A stretch of 64,000 nt of DNA from Faecalibacterium sp. An122 (GTDB lineage: Bacteria; Bacillota; Clostridia; Oscillospirales; Ruminococcaceae). Under the pieces are notes generated by a model. That model was not told the origin of the DNA and made no database searches. It saw only the letters and a program-made list of their open reading frames with translations. The stretch spans positions 1 to 64,000 of the forward strand of contig NZ_NFLL01000007.1 in NCBI RefSeq assembly GCF_002160895.1, in the 5' to 3' direction. The position numbers and the translations under genes are program-made. Positions 9,885 through 19,296 of the stretch are shown in pieces; positions within the stretch are counted from its first letter, which is position 1, and each line of letters begins with the position of its first letter.

Positions 9885-11699
9885 ATGAGCTTCGATTTCA
9901 TCCGCAGAATGACCCTGCGGCGCCAGATTGTCCTGGGCACCCAGATGTTCACCGCGGTGGTGAGCCTGCTGCTGGGCATCGTGCTGTTTGCTCTGTCCGA
10001 CTCCTATATCCGCAGCAACACCCTGCGCTCGGTGGAATTCAACCTGATGCAGATGGCCACCTCGGTGGAGGCCAAGCTGAACAACGCCGACAACCTGCTG
10101 AACTGGGCATCCACCGACAGCACCCTCCGCCGCTATCTCACCACCACCGAGATGACCGGCCAGCTCACTACCTCCGCCTACGACACCTTTTCCGACCGGT
10201 ATCTGTCCAGTCCCATCCAGACCCAGATCACCCGGTTTTTCGTCACCAACGGCACCGACCGGTTTCTTCAGCTGGGCAACCTGACCAGTTCCGCCAGCCT
10301 CAACGCCGGCACTTTGACCATGTTCCTGGGCCCGGAGAACCGGCTCACCTTTGCCCTGGACCCCCTGCTGCCCTCTCACCCCACCTGTCTGGTGCTGCGC
10401 CAGCAGATTCGCCCCAGCACCGAGACCCACTCCATCGGGTGGATTTATCTGGGCCTGGACACCGCCGTCATCACCAGCGCCGCCGACGACTACATCATGC
10501 CCGAGGGAGGCGTCCTCTACTGGCAAATGGGAGGTCAGCTCTGGCGGATGGACGGCCACATCCTCACCCCGGTGGAACACGGCCTGGACACCGAGCCCTA
10601 CCGGGCCGCCGGGCTAGCCAGCCCCGACACCCAGGTATTCCGCGTCATGCGGAACAACCGGGCGTTTCTGTCGGTGGTGGTGCCTCTGGATGGCTGGGAC
10701 GCCCAGCTGATTCAGCTGTTCCCCGAGAGCACCTTCCTGAACCAGCGGATGATTTATCTGCTCCTGATCGGCCTGGGCATTCTGCTGCTGTGGCTGATGG
10801 ATGCTTTGCTGCTGCGGTGGCTGGATTCGGTCATCACCCGGCCGGTGGCGGCCCTCCGCCAGCGGCTGGACCGGATCAGCGAGGGCAATTTCACCATTGA
10901 CCACTCCATCGAGTGGTCCAACGAGCTGGGCGACATCGGCCGGGGCATCAACCACCTGGCCGGCAACGTGGAGGGCCTGCTGGCCCGCCGCCTGGAAGAT
11001 CAAAAGCGGAAGCAGGACCTGGAATACCAGATGCTGCAAACCGAGATCAACCCCCATTTTATCTACAACACCCTCAACTCCATCCGGTGGATGGCCACCA
11101 TCCAGAACGCCACCGGCATCGCCGAGATGGTCACCGCCTTCGCCCGGCTCACCAAGAGCGTTTCCAAGAGCACCGAAAAACTGGTGCCGCTCCAGGACGA
11201 GCTGGCCCTGCTGAACGATTATTTCACCATCCAGCAGTACCGCTATGGCGGGGATTTGCAGATTGAGGTGTCCCACATCGACAACGAAGCCATCTGCCGG
11301 GACTGCATGATCCCCCGGTTCACCCTCCAGCCCCTGGCGGAAAACGCCATCTTTCACGGTCTGGAGCCCAAGGGCGGCTTTGGCAGCGTACTGATTGAAA
11401 TTCACATCAGCCCCGACAACGGGGATGTTCTGGTCACCATGACCGACGACGGGGTGGGAATGCCCCCGGAACAGGTGGCCCATCTGCTGGACGAGCCCTC
11501 CGACCAGGCCGCCGCCCAGGACAAAATCCGCCATGTGGGCCTGTGGAACGTCCACCGGCGGCTGCAATACTCCTTCGGCAGAAACTACGGCCTGACGGTG
11601 GAGAGCGAACCCGACGTGGGCACGGCGGTGACCATCCGCCTGCCCTATCACCCCAAAGAGGAAGGAGAAACGACCCATGCTGCGGATCCTACTGGCTGA
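9885..11699 (+). CDS. Sensor histidine kinase, YesM/LytS type
   Basis: The 604-residue membrane kinase has a first membrane segment at about 18-40, an extracellular sensing domain of about 240 residues, a second segment at about 287-307 (MIYLLLIGLGILLLWL), a HAMP region, and a His_kinase (PF06580) domain with the phospho-accepting His391 in NPHFIYNTLN. The ATPase domain follows (N box LAENAIFHG, G box DDGVGM). The ATG is preceded by AAAGGGGGAGGGCC. It overlaps the regulator gene by 23 bp, so the two are coupled. By homology to YesMN systems it senses an extracellular sugar, here probably a uronic-acid oligosaccharide, and controls the surrounding operons. Confidence 0.95.
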   Translation: MSFDFIRRMTLRRQIVLGTQMFTAVVSLLLGIVLFALSDSYIRSNTLRSVEFNLMQMATSVEAKLNNADNLLNWASTDSTLRRYLTTTEMTGQLTTSAYDTFSDRYLSSPIQTQITRFFVTNGTDRFLQLGNLTSSASLNAGTLTMFLGPENRLTFALDPLLPSHPTCLVLRQQIRPSTETHSIGWIYLGLDTAVITSAADDYIMPEGGVLYWQMGGQLWRMDGHILTPVEHGLDTEPYRAAGLASPDTQVFRVMRNNRAFLSVVVPLDGWDAQLIQLFPESTFLNQRMIYLLLIGLGILLLWLMDALLLRWLDSVITRPVAALRQRLDRISEGNFTIDHSIEWSNELGDIGRGINHLAGNVEGLLARRLEDQKRKQDLEYQMLQTEINPHFIYNTLNSIRWMATIQNATGIAEMVTAFARLTKSVSKSTEKLVPLQDELALLNDYFTIQQYRYGGDLQIEVSHIDNEAICRDCMIPRFTLQPLAENAIFHGLEPKGGFGSVLIEIHISPDNGDVLVTMTDDGVGMPPEQVAHLLDEPSDQAAAQDKIRHVGLWNVHRRLQYSFGRNYGLTVESEPDVGTAVTIRLPYHPKEEGETTHAADPTG

Positions 11700-12939
11700 C
11701 GACGAGCCCCTGGTCCTGATCGGCCTGCAGGGGATGCTGGAATGGGAAAAGCAGGGCTACACCATCTGCGGCACCGCCCGCAACGGCAAACTGGCCCTGG
11801 AAGCCATCGAGCGGGAAAAGCCCGACATCGTCATCGCCGACGTCAAGATGCCGGTGATGGACGGGCTGTCTCTGGCCCATACCTGCCACGAAAAAGGCCC
11901 TCTGCCGGTGTTCATCATGCTCACCAGCTCGGAGGATTTCAGCTATGCCCGGCGGGCCATTGAGGCCGGGGTGGTGGACTATCTGGTCAAGATGGACCTG
12001 ACCCCCACCAGCCTGTGCGGCGCGCTGGAGCGGGCCAGCGAAAAGGTGAAGAAAGAGCGGGCCCTCACCGGCCAGATGCCCAGCAAAAGCGAGATGGAGG
12101 AAGGGCTGCGGACCCTGCAGGACCGGTTTTTGATCCGGCTGTATGCGGGCCTGATCCCTGACGAGGCCCATCTGCAGCAGGAGATGAAGGGGCTGGACCT
12201 GCACCTGGACCAGCCCTGTCTGATTGCGGCCTGGGGCGAGATTCTGCCCGCCAACGCCGCCATGACCACCGAGCAGCAGCTCAAGCTGAATCTGGCCTGC
12301 TGCCGGATGCTGGAAACCACCCTCCAGAACTATCTGCCGGTCCACGCCACCGGCACCGACGTGCTGCATTTCAGCGCCCTGTTCAGCCTCACCGAGGAAC
12401 AGGGTCGGGACGTGAAGGCCTTTCTGGAGCCGCTGCTGAAAAAGGCCAGCCAGATTCTCTACAATTACTTTTCCGCCCGGCTCCTGTGGGCCGTGGGGCG
12501 GCCCGCCGCTGCACCGCTGGGCCTGCCCCGCCGCTGCCGCGAGCTGGATACCCTCCGGCTTCTTTTGTCGGACAGCGAACCCATCCTCTTTGCCGAGGAC
12601 ATGGACAGCGACGCCAGCGCATCCAAGCTGCAGACCGTCGCCCAGGTCAAGGCCTACATCCGGGACCATCTGTCCGAAAAACTGACCCTGGCGGACGTTG
12701 CCGCCGTGTTCAGCTTTTCCCCCGGCTACCTCAGCCAGCTGTTCGGCAAGTACGGCGGCGGCTTTGTGGAGTACATCACCGAGGCCCGGGTGGCTGCCGC
12801 CAAGGAAATGCTGGAAAAAGGGGATAAAAAGATCTACGAGATCGCCGAGGAACTGGGTTTTGAGAGCTCCTTCTACTTCTCCAAGGTCTTTAAAAAGGCC
12901 ACCGGCCTCAGCCCCCGGGAATACCAGCAGAAACTGTAG
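11677..12939 (+). CDS. Response regulator with AraC-type DNA-binding domain, YesN type
   Basis: The 420-residue protein has an N-terminal receiver domain with acidic pair DDE at 8-10, phospho-acceptor Asp55 (IVIADVKMPVMDG) and Lys in YLVKMDL. A linker of about 190 residues follows, then two AraC helix-turn-helices at about 320-418 (SFSPGYLSQLF and LGFESSFYFSKVFKK). It is translationally coupled to the kinase upstream. Its likely target is the activator-dependent promoter region at 8231-8337, and perhaps its own operon. It is known family behaviour that phosphorylated YesN-like regulators bind direct repeats upstream of sugar operons. Confidence 0.95.
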   Translation: MLRILLADDEPLVLIGLQGMLEWEKQGYTICGTARNGKLALEAIEREKPDIVIADVKMPVMDGLSLAHTCHEKGPLPVFIMLTSSEDFSYARRAIEAGVVDYLVKMDLTPTSLCGALERASEKVKKERALTGQMPSKSEMEEGLRTLQDRFLIRLYAGLIPDEAHLQQEMKGLDLHLDQPCLIAAWGEILPANAAMTTEQQLKLNLACCRMLETTLQNYLPVHATGTDVLHFSALFSLTEEQGRDVKAFLEPLLKKASQILYNYFSARLLWAVGRPAAAPLGLPRRCRELDTLRLLLSDSEPILFAEDMDSDASASKLQTVAQVKAYIRDHLSEKLTLADVAAVFSFSPGYLSQLFGKYGGGFVEYITEARVAAAKEMLEKGDKKIYEIAEELGFESSFYFSKVFKKATGLSPREYQQKL

Positions 12940-13023
12940 CGCCCCGCGCCGTCACCGGGCGCAGGGGAGAGGGGCGTTGTCCGCTCTGTTTCCTTGTCTG
13001 TCATCCATGATAGGAGATGTTCC

Positions 13024-14820
13024 ATGTTTACCGAAAGACTACCCCTTCTGCCGGCGGTGCTGCCCGCCTTCCGGCCCTGCCCTCCGGCCTGTCAGCGGGC
13101 GGACTGGGAATCCCTGCCCGACACCGCCCGCCAGCGCCTTCTGGACGCCGGCGAGGCCGAGGCGGCCCGGTCCATTGCCCCCATGCCCCTGACCCTCTGG
13201 CTGGACTTTATCCGCAGCGGACGGCGGGCCGACTGGGAGGAGGCCACCTTCTCCCGCCGGGCCCGGCTGTGCGCCCTGGTCTGCGCCGAGTGTGTGGAGT
13301 ACCGGGGCCGCTACCTGGACGCCATCGCCGACACCATTTGGGCCATCTGCGAGGAGAGCGCCTGGCAGCTGCCGGCCCACAACTCCTACGTCCGGGACAC
13401 CCCCCAGCTGCCCCTGCCCGACACCGCCCGGCCCCTCATCGACCTGTTTGCGGCCGAGGCCGGGGCCCTGCTGGCCACCGTCCACTTCTTGCTGGGGCCT
13501 GAGCTGGAAAAAGCCTATCCCGGCCTCACCACCCGCATCGAACAGGAGGTCCGGAACCGGATTCTGACCCCTTACCTGCAGGATCACTTCTGGTGGATGG
13601 GCAACGGCAATGAGCCCATGTGCAACTGGACCAGCTGGTGCACCCAGAACGTGCTGCTCTGCTTCTTCCTGCTGCCCGATGTCAGCCAGGAGGAGCGCCG
13701 GGCCGCCGTCCGTCAGGCCGCCTACAGCCTGGACTGCTTTTTGAAGGACTACGGCCCCGACGGCTGCTGCAACGAGGGCGCCCAATATTACCGCCACGCC
13801 GGTTTGACCCTCTGGGGCGCCCTGCACATCCTGTCCAGCGCCGCTCCCGAGGCCTTCGAGCCCCTGTTCCGGGAGGAGAAAATCCGCAACATTGCCGAGT
13901 ACATCCTGAACGTCCATGTGGACGGGCCCTATTACCTGAATTTCGGGGACTGCAGCCCTCTGGCGGGCCGCTGCGGCGCCCGGGAATATCTCTTTGCCAA
14001 AGCGGTGGGCAGCCCCTCTCTGGCGGCCCTGGCGGCGTCGGATTTCCGGGCCGACCCGGACCCCGACCACCTCACCGCCCAGGACGCCAGCAGCCGGATC
14101 AACCTGTGGTACCGGCTTCTCACCGCCTTCACCCAGCGGGAGCTGGAAAGCCATCCCGCCCCCGCCGCCCCCGCCGGGGACGTGTGGTACCCCAGCGTGG
14201 GGGTCTTTGCCGCCCGGCGGGGCAGCTGGGTTCTGGGGGCCAAGATGGGCTCCAACGGGGACAGCCACAACCACAACGACACCGGCAGCATCACCGTCTA
14301 CAAGGACGGGCGGCCCTTCCTGATTGACATCGGCGTGGAGAGCTACACCCGCAAGACCTTCAGCCCCCAGCGGTACGAGATCTGGACCATGCAGAGCGGC
14401 TGGCACAACCTGCCCACCTTTGACGGGGTGATGCAGCTGCCTGGCGCAGAATACGCCGCCCGGGACATCCAGATCGGGGAGGGGAGCATTTCGGCCGAGC
14501 TGTCGGGGGCCTATCCCCCCATCCAGGGGCTGAACCATTACCGGCGGACGGTGTCGGTCACCCCGGAGGGAATCACCCTGGTGGACGAGACCGACTGGCC
14601 CGGGGAAGTGGAACTGACCCTCATGACCCAGCTGCATCCCCAGCTCTGGGGCGGCGGCCTGAGCCTGGAGGGCCTGGGCCTGATCCAGCCCGGCAGCGGG
14701 GTGGAGCTGACGGTCCAGCCGGTGCCGGTGACCGATCCCCGGCTGCGCACCGCCTGGCCTGATACCATTTGGAAAATCAGCATGTATTTCTACAATAAGC
14801 TGATCTTACATTTGAACTGA
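13024..14820 (+). CDS. Heparinase II/III-like polysaccharide lyase
   Basis: The 598-residue product has an alpha/alpha-toroid N-terminal half and a beta-sandwich C-terminal half. The Heparinase II/III signature is seen at about residues 412-422 (NGDSHNHNDTGS, with His415), followed by FLIDIGVESYTRKTFS. No signal peptide is visible, so it should act inside the cell on imported oligosaccharides. The ATG at 13024 follows AGGAGA with 7-nt spacing and is preferred to an in-frame ATG 10 codons earlier. The lyase would create 4,5-unsaturated uronyl ends, the substrate of the GH88 enzyme at 3608-4768. The polysaccharide itself cannot be read from sequence; no sulfatase genes are nearby. Confidence 0.85.
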   Translation: MFTERLPLLPAVLPAFRPCPPACQRADWESLPDTARQRLLDAGEAEAARSIAPMPLTLWLDFIRSGRRADWEEATFSRRARLCALVCAECVEYRGRYLDAIADTIWAICEESAWQLPAHNSYVRDTPQLPLPDTARPLIDLFAAEAGALLATVHFLLGPELEKAYPGLTTRIEQEVRNRILTPYLQDHFWWMGNGNEPMCNWTSWCTQNVLLCFFLLPDVSQEERRAAVRQAAYSLDCFLKDYGPDGCCNEGAQYYRHAGLTLWGALHILSSAAPEAFEPLFREEKIRNIAEYILNVHVDGPYYLNFGDCSPLAGRCGAREYLFAKAVGSPSLAALAASDFRADPDPDHLTAQDASSRINLWYRLLTAFTQRELESHPAPAAPAGDVWYPSVGVFAARRGSWVLGAKMGSNGDSHNHNDTGSITVYKDGRPFLIDIGVESYTRKTFSPQRYEIWTMQSGWHNLPTFDGVMQLPGAEYAARDIQIGEGSISAELSGAYPPIQGLNHYRRTVSVTPEGITLVDETDWPGEVELTLMTQLHPQLWGGGLSLEGLGLIQPGSGVELTVQPVPVTDPRLRTAWPDTIWKISMYFYNKLILHLN

Positions 14821-14843
14821 GCAGAGGAAAAGGAGTTTTTGTC

Positions 14844-15662
14844 ATGGAAACCATCAAGCTGAAAGTCCTGAACCAGACGGGCCATACCCTGATGACCTGC
14901 CGGGCCGATCAGGAGGTATCTCTGGTCTACACCAACGCCTACCAGCCCGGCGACCGCATCGCATTGGAGATCGATCACCCGGGCCAGTTCTGCGTCATCC
15001 AGCTGGAGGATACCATGGACCCGGCCCTGGTGTATGTGGTCAACCGGGAGATCAACTTCCACATTCCCTTTGGGGAGCAGGCCATCACCTATTCCCCCAA
15101 GAGCTTCCAGGGCAACCGGCATCTGATCCGGGCCCGGCTGGCCCGGCCCGAGGAGCTGGCCGTCCGCCGGAATCTGGCTTTCAACTGCTACGATGAGCAC
15201 GGGGACACCGGTTTTTATCCCCATGCTTCGGCCAACGTGGAGACCCGCGGCGAGGCGGTGTTTGCCGCCCGCAACGCCATCGACGGCATCTTTGAGAACA
15301 GCTCCCACGGGGAATATCCCTACCAGAGCTGGGGCATCAACCGGGACCCCAACGCGGCCCTGACCCTGGACTTTGGCCGGGAAGTGGTGCTGGACGAGCT
15401 GCGGATCACCGAGCGGGCCGACTTTCCCCATGACAACTACTGGATTCGGGCCACCGTCACCTTCTCGGACGGTTCCCGGCTGGAAATCCCTCTGGTCAAG
15501 AGCGCCAAACCCCAGAGCATTACCTTCCCGCCCCGCCGGGTCCGCAGCCTGGTGCTCAGCGAGCTGATCCAGGCCGAGGGTCCGTCGCCCTTCCCGGCCC
15601 TGACCCAGATCGAGGCCTGGGGCTATGAGGCCGGCGCCGAGGGCGGGGAGGCGCAGGCATGA
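14844..15662 (+). CDS. Cytoplasmic protein with C-terminal discoidin/F5-8C-like domain
   Basis: The 272-residue product has no signal peptide or membrane segment. Residues about 110-262 resemble a discoidin-type carbohydrate-binding beta-sandwich (YQSWGINRDPNAALTLDFGREVVLDELRI). The first 100 residues are beta-rich and unrecognised. AAGGAG lies 8 nt upstream of the ATG. It sits between the lyase and the YesL-like gene and overlaps the latter by 4 bp, so it belongs to the same operon. A role in handling imported glycan is inferred; an enzyme activity cannot be excluded. Confidence 0.7.
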   Translation: METIKLKVLNQTGHTLMTCRADQEVSLVYTNAYQPGDRIALEIDHPGQFCVIQLEDTMDPALVYVVNREINFHIPFGEQAITYSPKSFQGNRHLIRARLARPEELAVRRNLAFNCYDEHGDTGFYPHASANVETRGEAVFAARNAIDGIFENSSHGEYPYQSWGINRDPNAALTLDFGREVVLDELRITERADFPHDNYWIRATVTFSDGSRLEIPLVKSAKPQSITFPPRRVRSLVLSELIQAEGPSPFPALTQIEAWGYEAGAEGGEAQA

Positions 15663-17083
15663 GCTGGTTTGACGCATTCTACGGCGGCAACGGCCGGGGC
15701 GTAAACCCCAACGAGCCCGAGAAAAAGGGCCTGGCCCGGTTCTTCCAGATTCTGGGCCGGGACTTCGGCCAGCTGATCGCCACCAACTTTCTGGTCTGCG
15801 CCCTGGTGCTGCCGGCGGCGCTGGGGGTGTCTCTGGGCATCATCCTGCTGAACTTCCCCCTGACCCTTCTGGCGGGCCTGCTGGGCGGCATGCTGGCCGG
15901 CATCGGCCTTCTGGTGATGGCCGACTGCGCCCTCCGCAGCCTGTGCAACGATCCGTCCCCCTGGCTGCCCCGGATGGGCCAGACCATCTCCGCCAAGTGG
16001 AAGGCCGCCCTGCCTGTGGGCGCCATCCTCATCACCCTGCTGGGGGCTCTGTCCTTTGTCTGGGCCTTCCTGTTCGAGGTGATGGAGTCGGGCCAGTACC
16101 CCGGCAGCGCCATTCTGGTGTTCCTGGGCTTCGATATGCTGGTGCTGGCGGTGGCGGGCAGCCTGACGGTGGCGGCTCTGACCGCCGCCCCCGCCAGGGA
16201 GACCTCTCTAAGCAGCCTGCTGCGCACCGCCGGACACATGATGCTCTATGCCCCCGGGCGGGCCCTGGGGGGCAGCGCCGTCATCTTTGCGGGGGTGGCG
16301 GTCCTGATCCTGTTTTTCCCCATCAGCACCCTGTGGGCCATGCTGTTCGGCTTCTGGCTGCCGGTGCTGGTGGCCATGCAGATCTTCTTCCCGGTGCTGC
16401 GGGAGATCTATGACCTGGACGTGGAGCACGCTCCCTCGGCCGACGACGAGGAGGAAGGCCCCCTCATGACCGAAAAGCAGAAAAAAGCCCGGGCCCGGGC
16501 CAACTGGTGGTACTACAACTGGGGCCTGGTGGCGGCTGCGGCGGTGCTGGTGGTGGCGGTGATCTATGTGGTTCACGGCCTGACCACCACCATTGACCCC
16601 GACTACAACGTGGCGGTGGTCACCCCCGACACCCTGCCCGATTCCTCCGCCCTCCAGCTCCAGCAGGTGCTGGAGAGCTACGGCGTGGACCGCAACGGGG
16701 ACGGGGCGGTGGTGGTGAGCCTCAACGTCTACACCTGGAGCGCCGATGCCTCCCTCACCGACATGAACAGCCAGATGGCGGGCGCCACCCGGATGAACAC
16801 CGACCTGTCCAACGGGGACAGCGGCATCTGGATTCTGGCCGATCCCCAGGGCTTTGAGGAGGCCTACGGCGCCCTGAGCGAGGCTTTGGGCAGCGACTGG
16901 GCCGGACAGCTCATCCCCTGGACCGACGTTCCCACCCTGGCCGGCGCCGATCTGGGCAGCTACGACACCTCCGCCGACGGCTCCACCAGTCAGTCGGTGC
17001 AGGAGCTCTTTGCCGACTATCAGATCGCGGTGCTGGACAGCTCGGACGGACTGTGGGACCTGCTGACCCATCCGGCCTCGTAA
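15659..17083 (+). CDS. YesL-like (DUF624) membrane protein fused to a C-terminal extracytoplasmic domain
   Basis: The 474-residue protein starts in an ATGA overlap with the preceding gene. Residues about 1-255 match the YesL/DUF624 layout: FYGGNGRGV start, then five to six membrane segments. A charged linker (about 260-290, DDEEEGPLMTEKQKKARAR) leads to another membrane segment (VAAAAVLVVAVIYVV) and a C-terminal domain of about 160 residues that should lie outside. YesL proteins of unknown function accompany YesMN two-component systems in B. subtilis and relatives; they are usually about 210 residues, so the extra domain is unusual. It may help sensing or transport. Confidence 0.75.
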   Translation: MSWFDAFYGGNGRGVNPNEPEKKGLARFFQILGRDFGQLIATNFLVCALVLPAALGVSLGIILLNFPLTLLAGLLGGMLAGIGLLVMADCALRSLCNDPSPWLPRMGQTISAKWKAALPVGAILITLLGALSFVWAFLFEVMESGQYPGSAILVFLGFDMLVLAVAGSLTVAALTAAPARETSLSSLLRTAGHMMLYAPGRALGGSAVIFAGVAVLILFFPISTLWAMLFGFWLPVLVAMQIFFPVLREIYDLDVEHAPSADDEEEGPLMTEKQKKARARANWWYYNWGLVAAAAVLVVAVIYVVHGLTTTIDPDYNVAVVTPDTLPDSSALQLQQVLESYGVDRNGDGAVVVSLNVYTWSADASLTDMNSQMAGATRMNTDLSNGDSGIWILADPQGFEEAYGALSEALGSDWAGQLIPWTDVPTLAGADLGSYDTSADGSTSQSVQELFADYQIAVLDSSDGLWDLLTHPAS

Positions 17084-17314
17084 GTCGGTTTCTTGATGAT
17101 TTTGGGCGGAAAAGGGATTGTATTTGCCCCGCCGCGGCGGTATCATAAAGCCGCGGTCAGGAAACAGGTCCCTGACCCCATTCTCCGAAAATCACACGCG
17201 TAAAAGAGGGGAGGTCCGCCCGGGCCGCTCCTCTTGCGGCGTTTCGGCCGGCAGGTTTTCCACCGAGATTTTGTGCGCTTGTGGAAAAATTACCCCGCCG
17301 GCCCGGACACAGAC

Positions 17315-17357
17315 AAAAAACACCCCTGCATCCCTCGGGATGCAGGGGTGTTTTGGG
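17315..17357. terminator. Bidirectional intrinsic terminator
   Basis: A stem of about 18 bp (AAAACACCCCTGCATCCC and its complement) with a very short loop is flanked by A and T runs. It separates the plus-strand lyase operon from the convergent mgtE gene. The rest of 17084-17314 shows only a small hairpin (GGTCAGG/CCTGACC) and no gene. Confidence 0.9.
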
Positions 17358-17375
17358 TTCTTTTGGGGGTGAGGC

Positions 17376-18962
17376 TCACATCATGTTGTGGAATACCCGC
17401 ATGGCGATCTGGAAGTAGAGGATCAGACTGCAGGCGTCCACGATGGTGGTGATGAAGGGGGTGGCCATGATGGCGGGGTCGAAGCCCAGCTTCTTGGCGC
17501 CCAGAGGCAGGATACCGCCCACCAGCTTGGCCAGAATGACGCTCAGGAACAGCGACAGGCTGACCACCAGCACATAGCCGGGCACGTTCTCATACATGCC
17601 GGCGTAGAGGACGCCGTACATCAGCCAGATGCGCAGGCCGTTCACCAGGCCCAGCACTGTGCCCACCAGGGCGGAAATCCGCAGCTCCTTGAACAGGACC
17701 TTGAGGAAGTCCCCGGGGCTGACCTCGCCCAGAGCCAGGCCGCGGACCATCAGGGTACTGACCTGGTTGCCGCAGTTGCCGGCGGTGTCCATCAGCATGG
17801 GCATGAAGGAAACCAGCAGGGGAAGGGCCACAAAGGCCTCCTCGTAGTGGGTGGTGACCATGCCGGTAAAAGTGGCCGACAGCATCAGGATCATCAGCCA
17901 GGGGATACGCTGTTTGGCGTGGGTCCAGACGCTGGTGCCAAAGTAGGTGGTGGCCTCGTCATCCGGCAGAATGGCGGCCATCTTCTGCATGTCTTCGGTG
18001 GACTCCTCGGTCAGAACGTCGATGGCGTCGTCGATGGTGATGATGCCCACGAACATGCCCTCGTTGTCCAGAACCGGCATGGCGGTGAAGTCATACCGCT
18101 GCATCTCACGGGAGACGTATTCCTGGTCGTCGGTGACCCGCACCGCGATGACGTTGTCGTCCATGATCTCGGTGATGGGGGTATCCAGGTCGGCCAGCAG
18201 CAGGCTGCGGACCGACACAACGCCCAGAAGCCGGTTTTTCTCCACCACATAGCAGGTGTACAGGGTCTCGGCCTGTTCGCCCTGCTGCCGGATGGCGGCA
18301 AACGCGCCCCGGACATCCATATCTTTCCGCAGGCGGACATATTCCAGGGTCATCAGGCTGCCGGCGGAATTTTCGGGGTAATTCAGCAGCTTGTTCAGGC
18401 TCTCGCGGGTCTGGGAGGAAGATTTCTCCAGCACCCGCTTGACCACGCTGGCGGGCATATCTTCCAGCAGGTCGGCGGCGTCGTCCAGGCTCATCTCCTC
18501 GATGGCCGCAATCAGCTCCACATCCGAGAAGGCCTCCACCAGGTCATCCCGGGCGTCGTCCGACATATAGGTGAAGGCCTCGGCGGCCACTTCCTTTTTC
18601 AGCAGCCGGAACACCACCAGACGGTTGTTTTCGTCCAGTTCTTCCAGCAGTTCGGCCAGGTCGGCGGGCTGGACGTCCTCGGTGACTTCGCGCAGTTTCA
18701 GGTACTGCTTTTTCACCAGCAGCTTGAGCAGGCGGCTCTTGGTCAGCTCATTGGGGGCGGGAGGGGCCTCCTTGGCCTCTTCCTTTTCGGCGTCCCGCAC
18801 GTCCTGGCGCAGGTCTTCGGCGGCCTCGGCGTCGTTCAGATCCCGGGCCAGCTGTTCACGCACTTCGGCGGGAATATCGTCGGGCAGTTCCTGGGCGGGC
18901 ATCTGTTCCAGATGCTCCATCATTTCCTGGTCCAACACTTCTTTTTTTTCTCTCTTATCCAT
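17376..18962 (-). CDS. mgtE: Magnesium transporter MgtE
   Basis: The 528-residue protein is a dimeric Mg2+ channel. It has an acidic N-terminal extension, a helical N domain (about 70-200), paired CBS domains (about 205-325) that sense Mg2+, and five membrane segments with the pore motif MLMDTAGNCGNQ and DPAIMATPFITTIVD. I place the start at the ATG at 18962 because GGAGGAG is 9 nt upstream; two ATGs seven and six codons earlier lack a ribosome site. It is preceded by an unusually elaborate leader (promoter 19297-19325, leader ORF 19170-19259, terminator 19016-19071), so expression is probably controlled by attenuation. Confidence 0.95.
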   Translation of the reverse strand: MDKREKKEVLDQEMMEHLEQMPAQELPDDIPAEVREQLARDLNDAEAAEDLRQDVRDAEKEEAKEAPPAPNELTKSRLLKLLVKKQYLKLREVTEDVQPADLAELLEELDENNRLVVFRLLKKEVAAEAFTYMSDDARDDLVEAFSDVELIAAIEEMSLDDAADLLEDMPASVVKRVLEKSSSQTRESLNKLLNYPENSAGSLMTLEYVRLRKDMDVRGAFAAIRQQGEQAETLYTCYVVEKNRLLGVVSVRSLLLADLDTPITEIMDDNVIAVRVTDDQEYVSREMQRYDFTAMPVLDNEGMFVGIITIDDAIDVLTEESTEDMQKMAAILPDDEATTYFGTSVWTHAKQRIPWLMILMLSATFTGMVTTHYEEAFVALPLLVSFMPMLMDTAGNCGNQVSTLMVRGLALGEVSPGDFLKVLFKELRISALVGTVLGLVNGLRIWLMYGVLYAGMYENVPGYVLVVSLSLFLSVILAKLVGGILPLGAKKLGFDPAIMATPFITTIVDACSLILYFQIAMRVFHNMM

Positions 18963-19015
18963 GGGTTCTATCTCCTCCATCACAAACTATCACAGGAGGG
19001 TACAGTCCATCGGGA

Positions 19016-19071
19016 TATAAAAAGGCGCAGCCAACAGGCGGCGGAAAGTCTTTCCGCCGCGCAGGCTGCGC
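19016..19071 (-). terminator. Attenuator terminator in the mgtE leader
   Basis: On the minus strand GCGCAGCC ... GGCTGCGC closes a long hairpin with an inner GGCGGAAAG/CTTTCCGCC stem, followed by CTTTTTATA. It lies only about 55 nt before the mgtE start and downstream of the mgtE promoter, so it must be read through for mgtE to be expressed. Confidence 0.85.
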
Positions 19072-19169
19072 TCACGCCATGTGTCCAGACGGGAACAGGG
19101 GATGCCCACAGGCTCCCCTCCATCCTTCACACCAAACTGCGCCCGGGCATACTGGCCCCCGGCGCCGTT

Positions 19170-19259
19170 TTATTCCTTCTCGTTCTCCCTGCGGGTGAAC
19201 GCAGCTTCTTCATTTTCCGATGCGCTGTACCGCTCGGATCTACTATGATCCGGGTCCAT
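19170..19259 (-). CDS. 29-residue leader peptide of mgtE (MDPDHS... ENEKE)
   Basis: Downstream of the strong promoter at 19297-19325, GGGAGGTG precedes an ATG (19259) that opens 29 codons, beginning MDPDHSRSER and ending RRENEKE, then TAA. The product is highly charged with Asp/Pro at the N-terminus and many Glu. In enterobacteria the MgtL leader begins MEPDPTP, and such acidic/proline starts destabilise ribosomes at low Mg2+, switching mgtA on. The Shine-Dalgarno segment GGTGAACGCAG (19274-19264) is exactly complementary to CTGCGTTCACC inside the ORF (19204-19194), so translation and leader folding are linked. Function as a Mg2+ sensor is inferred. Confidence 0.6.
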   Translation of the reverse strand: MDPDHSRSERYSASENEEAAFTRRENEKE

Positions 19260-19296
19260 CTTTCTGCGTTCACCTCCCAGTTTTGTCGCTAGTCTG

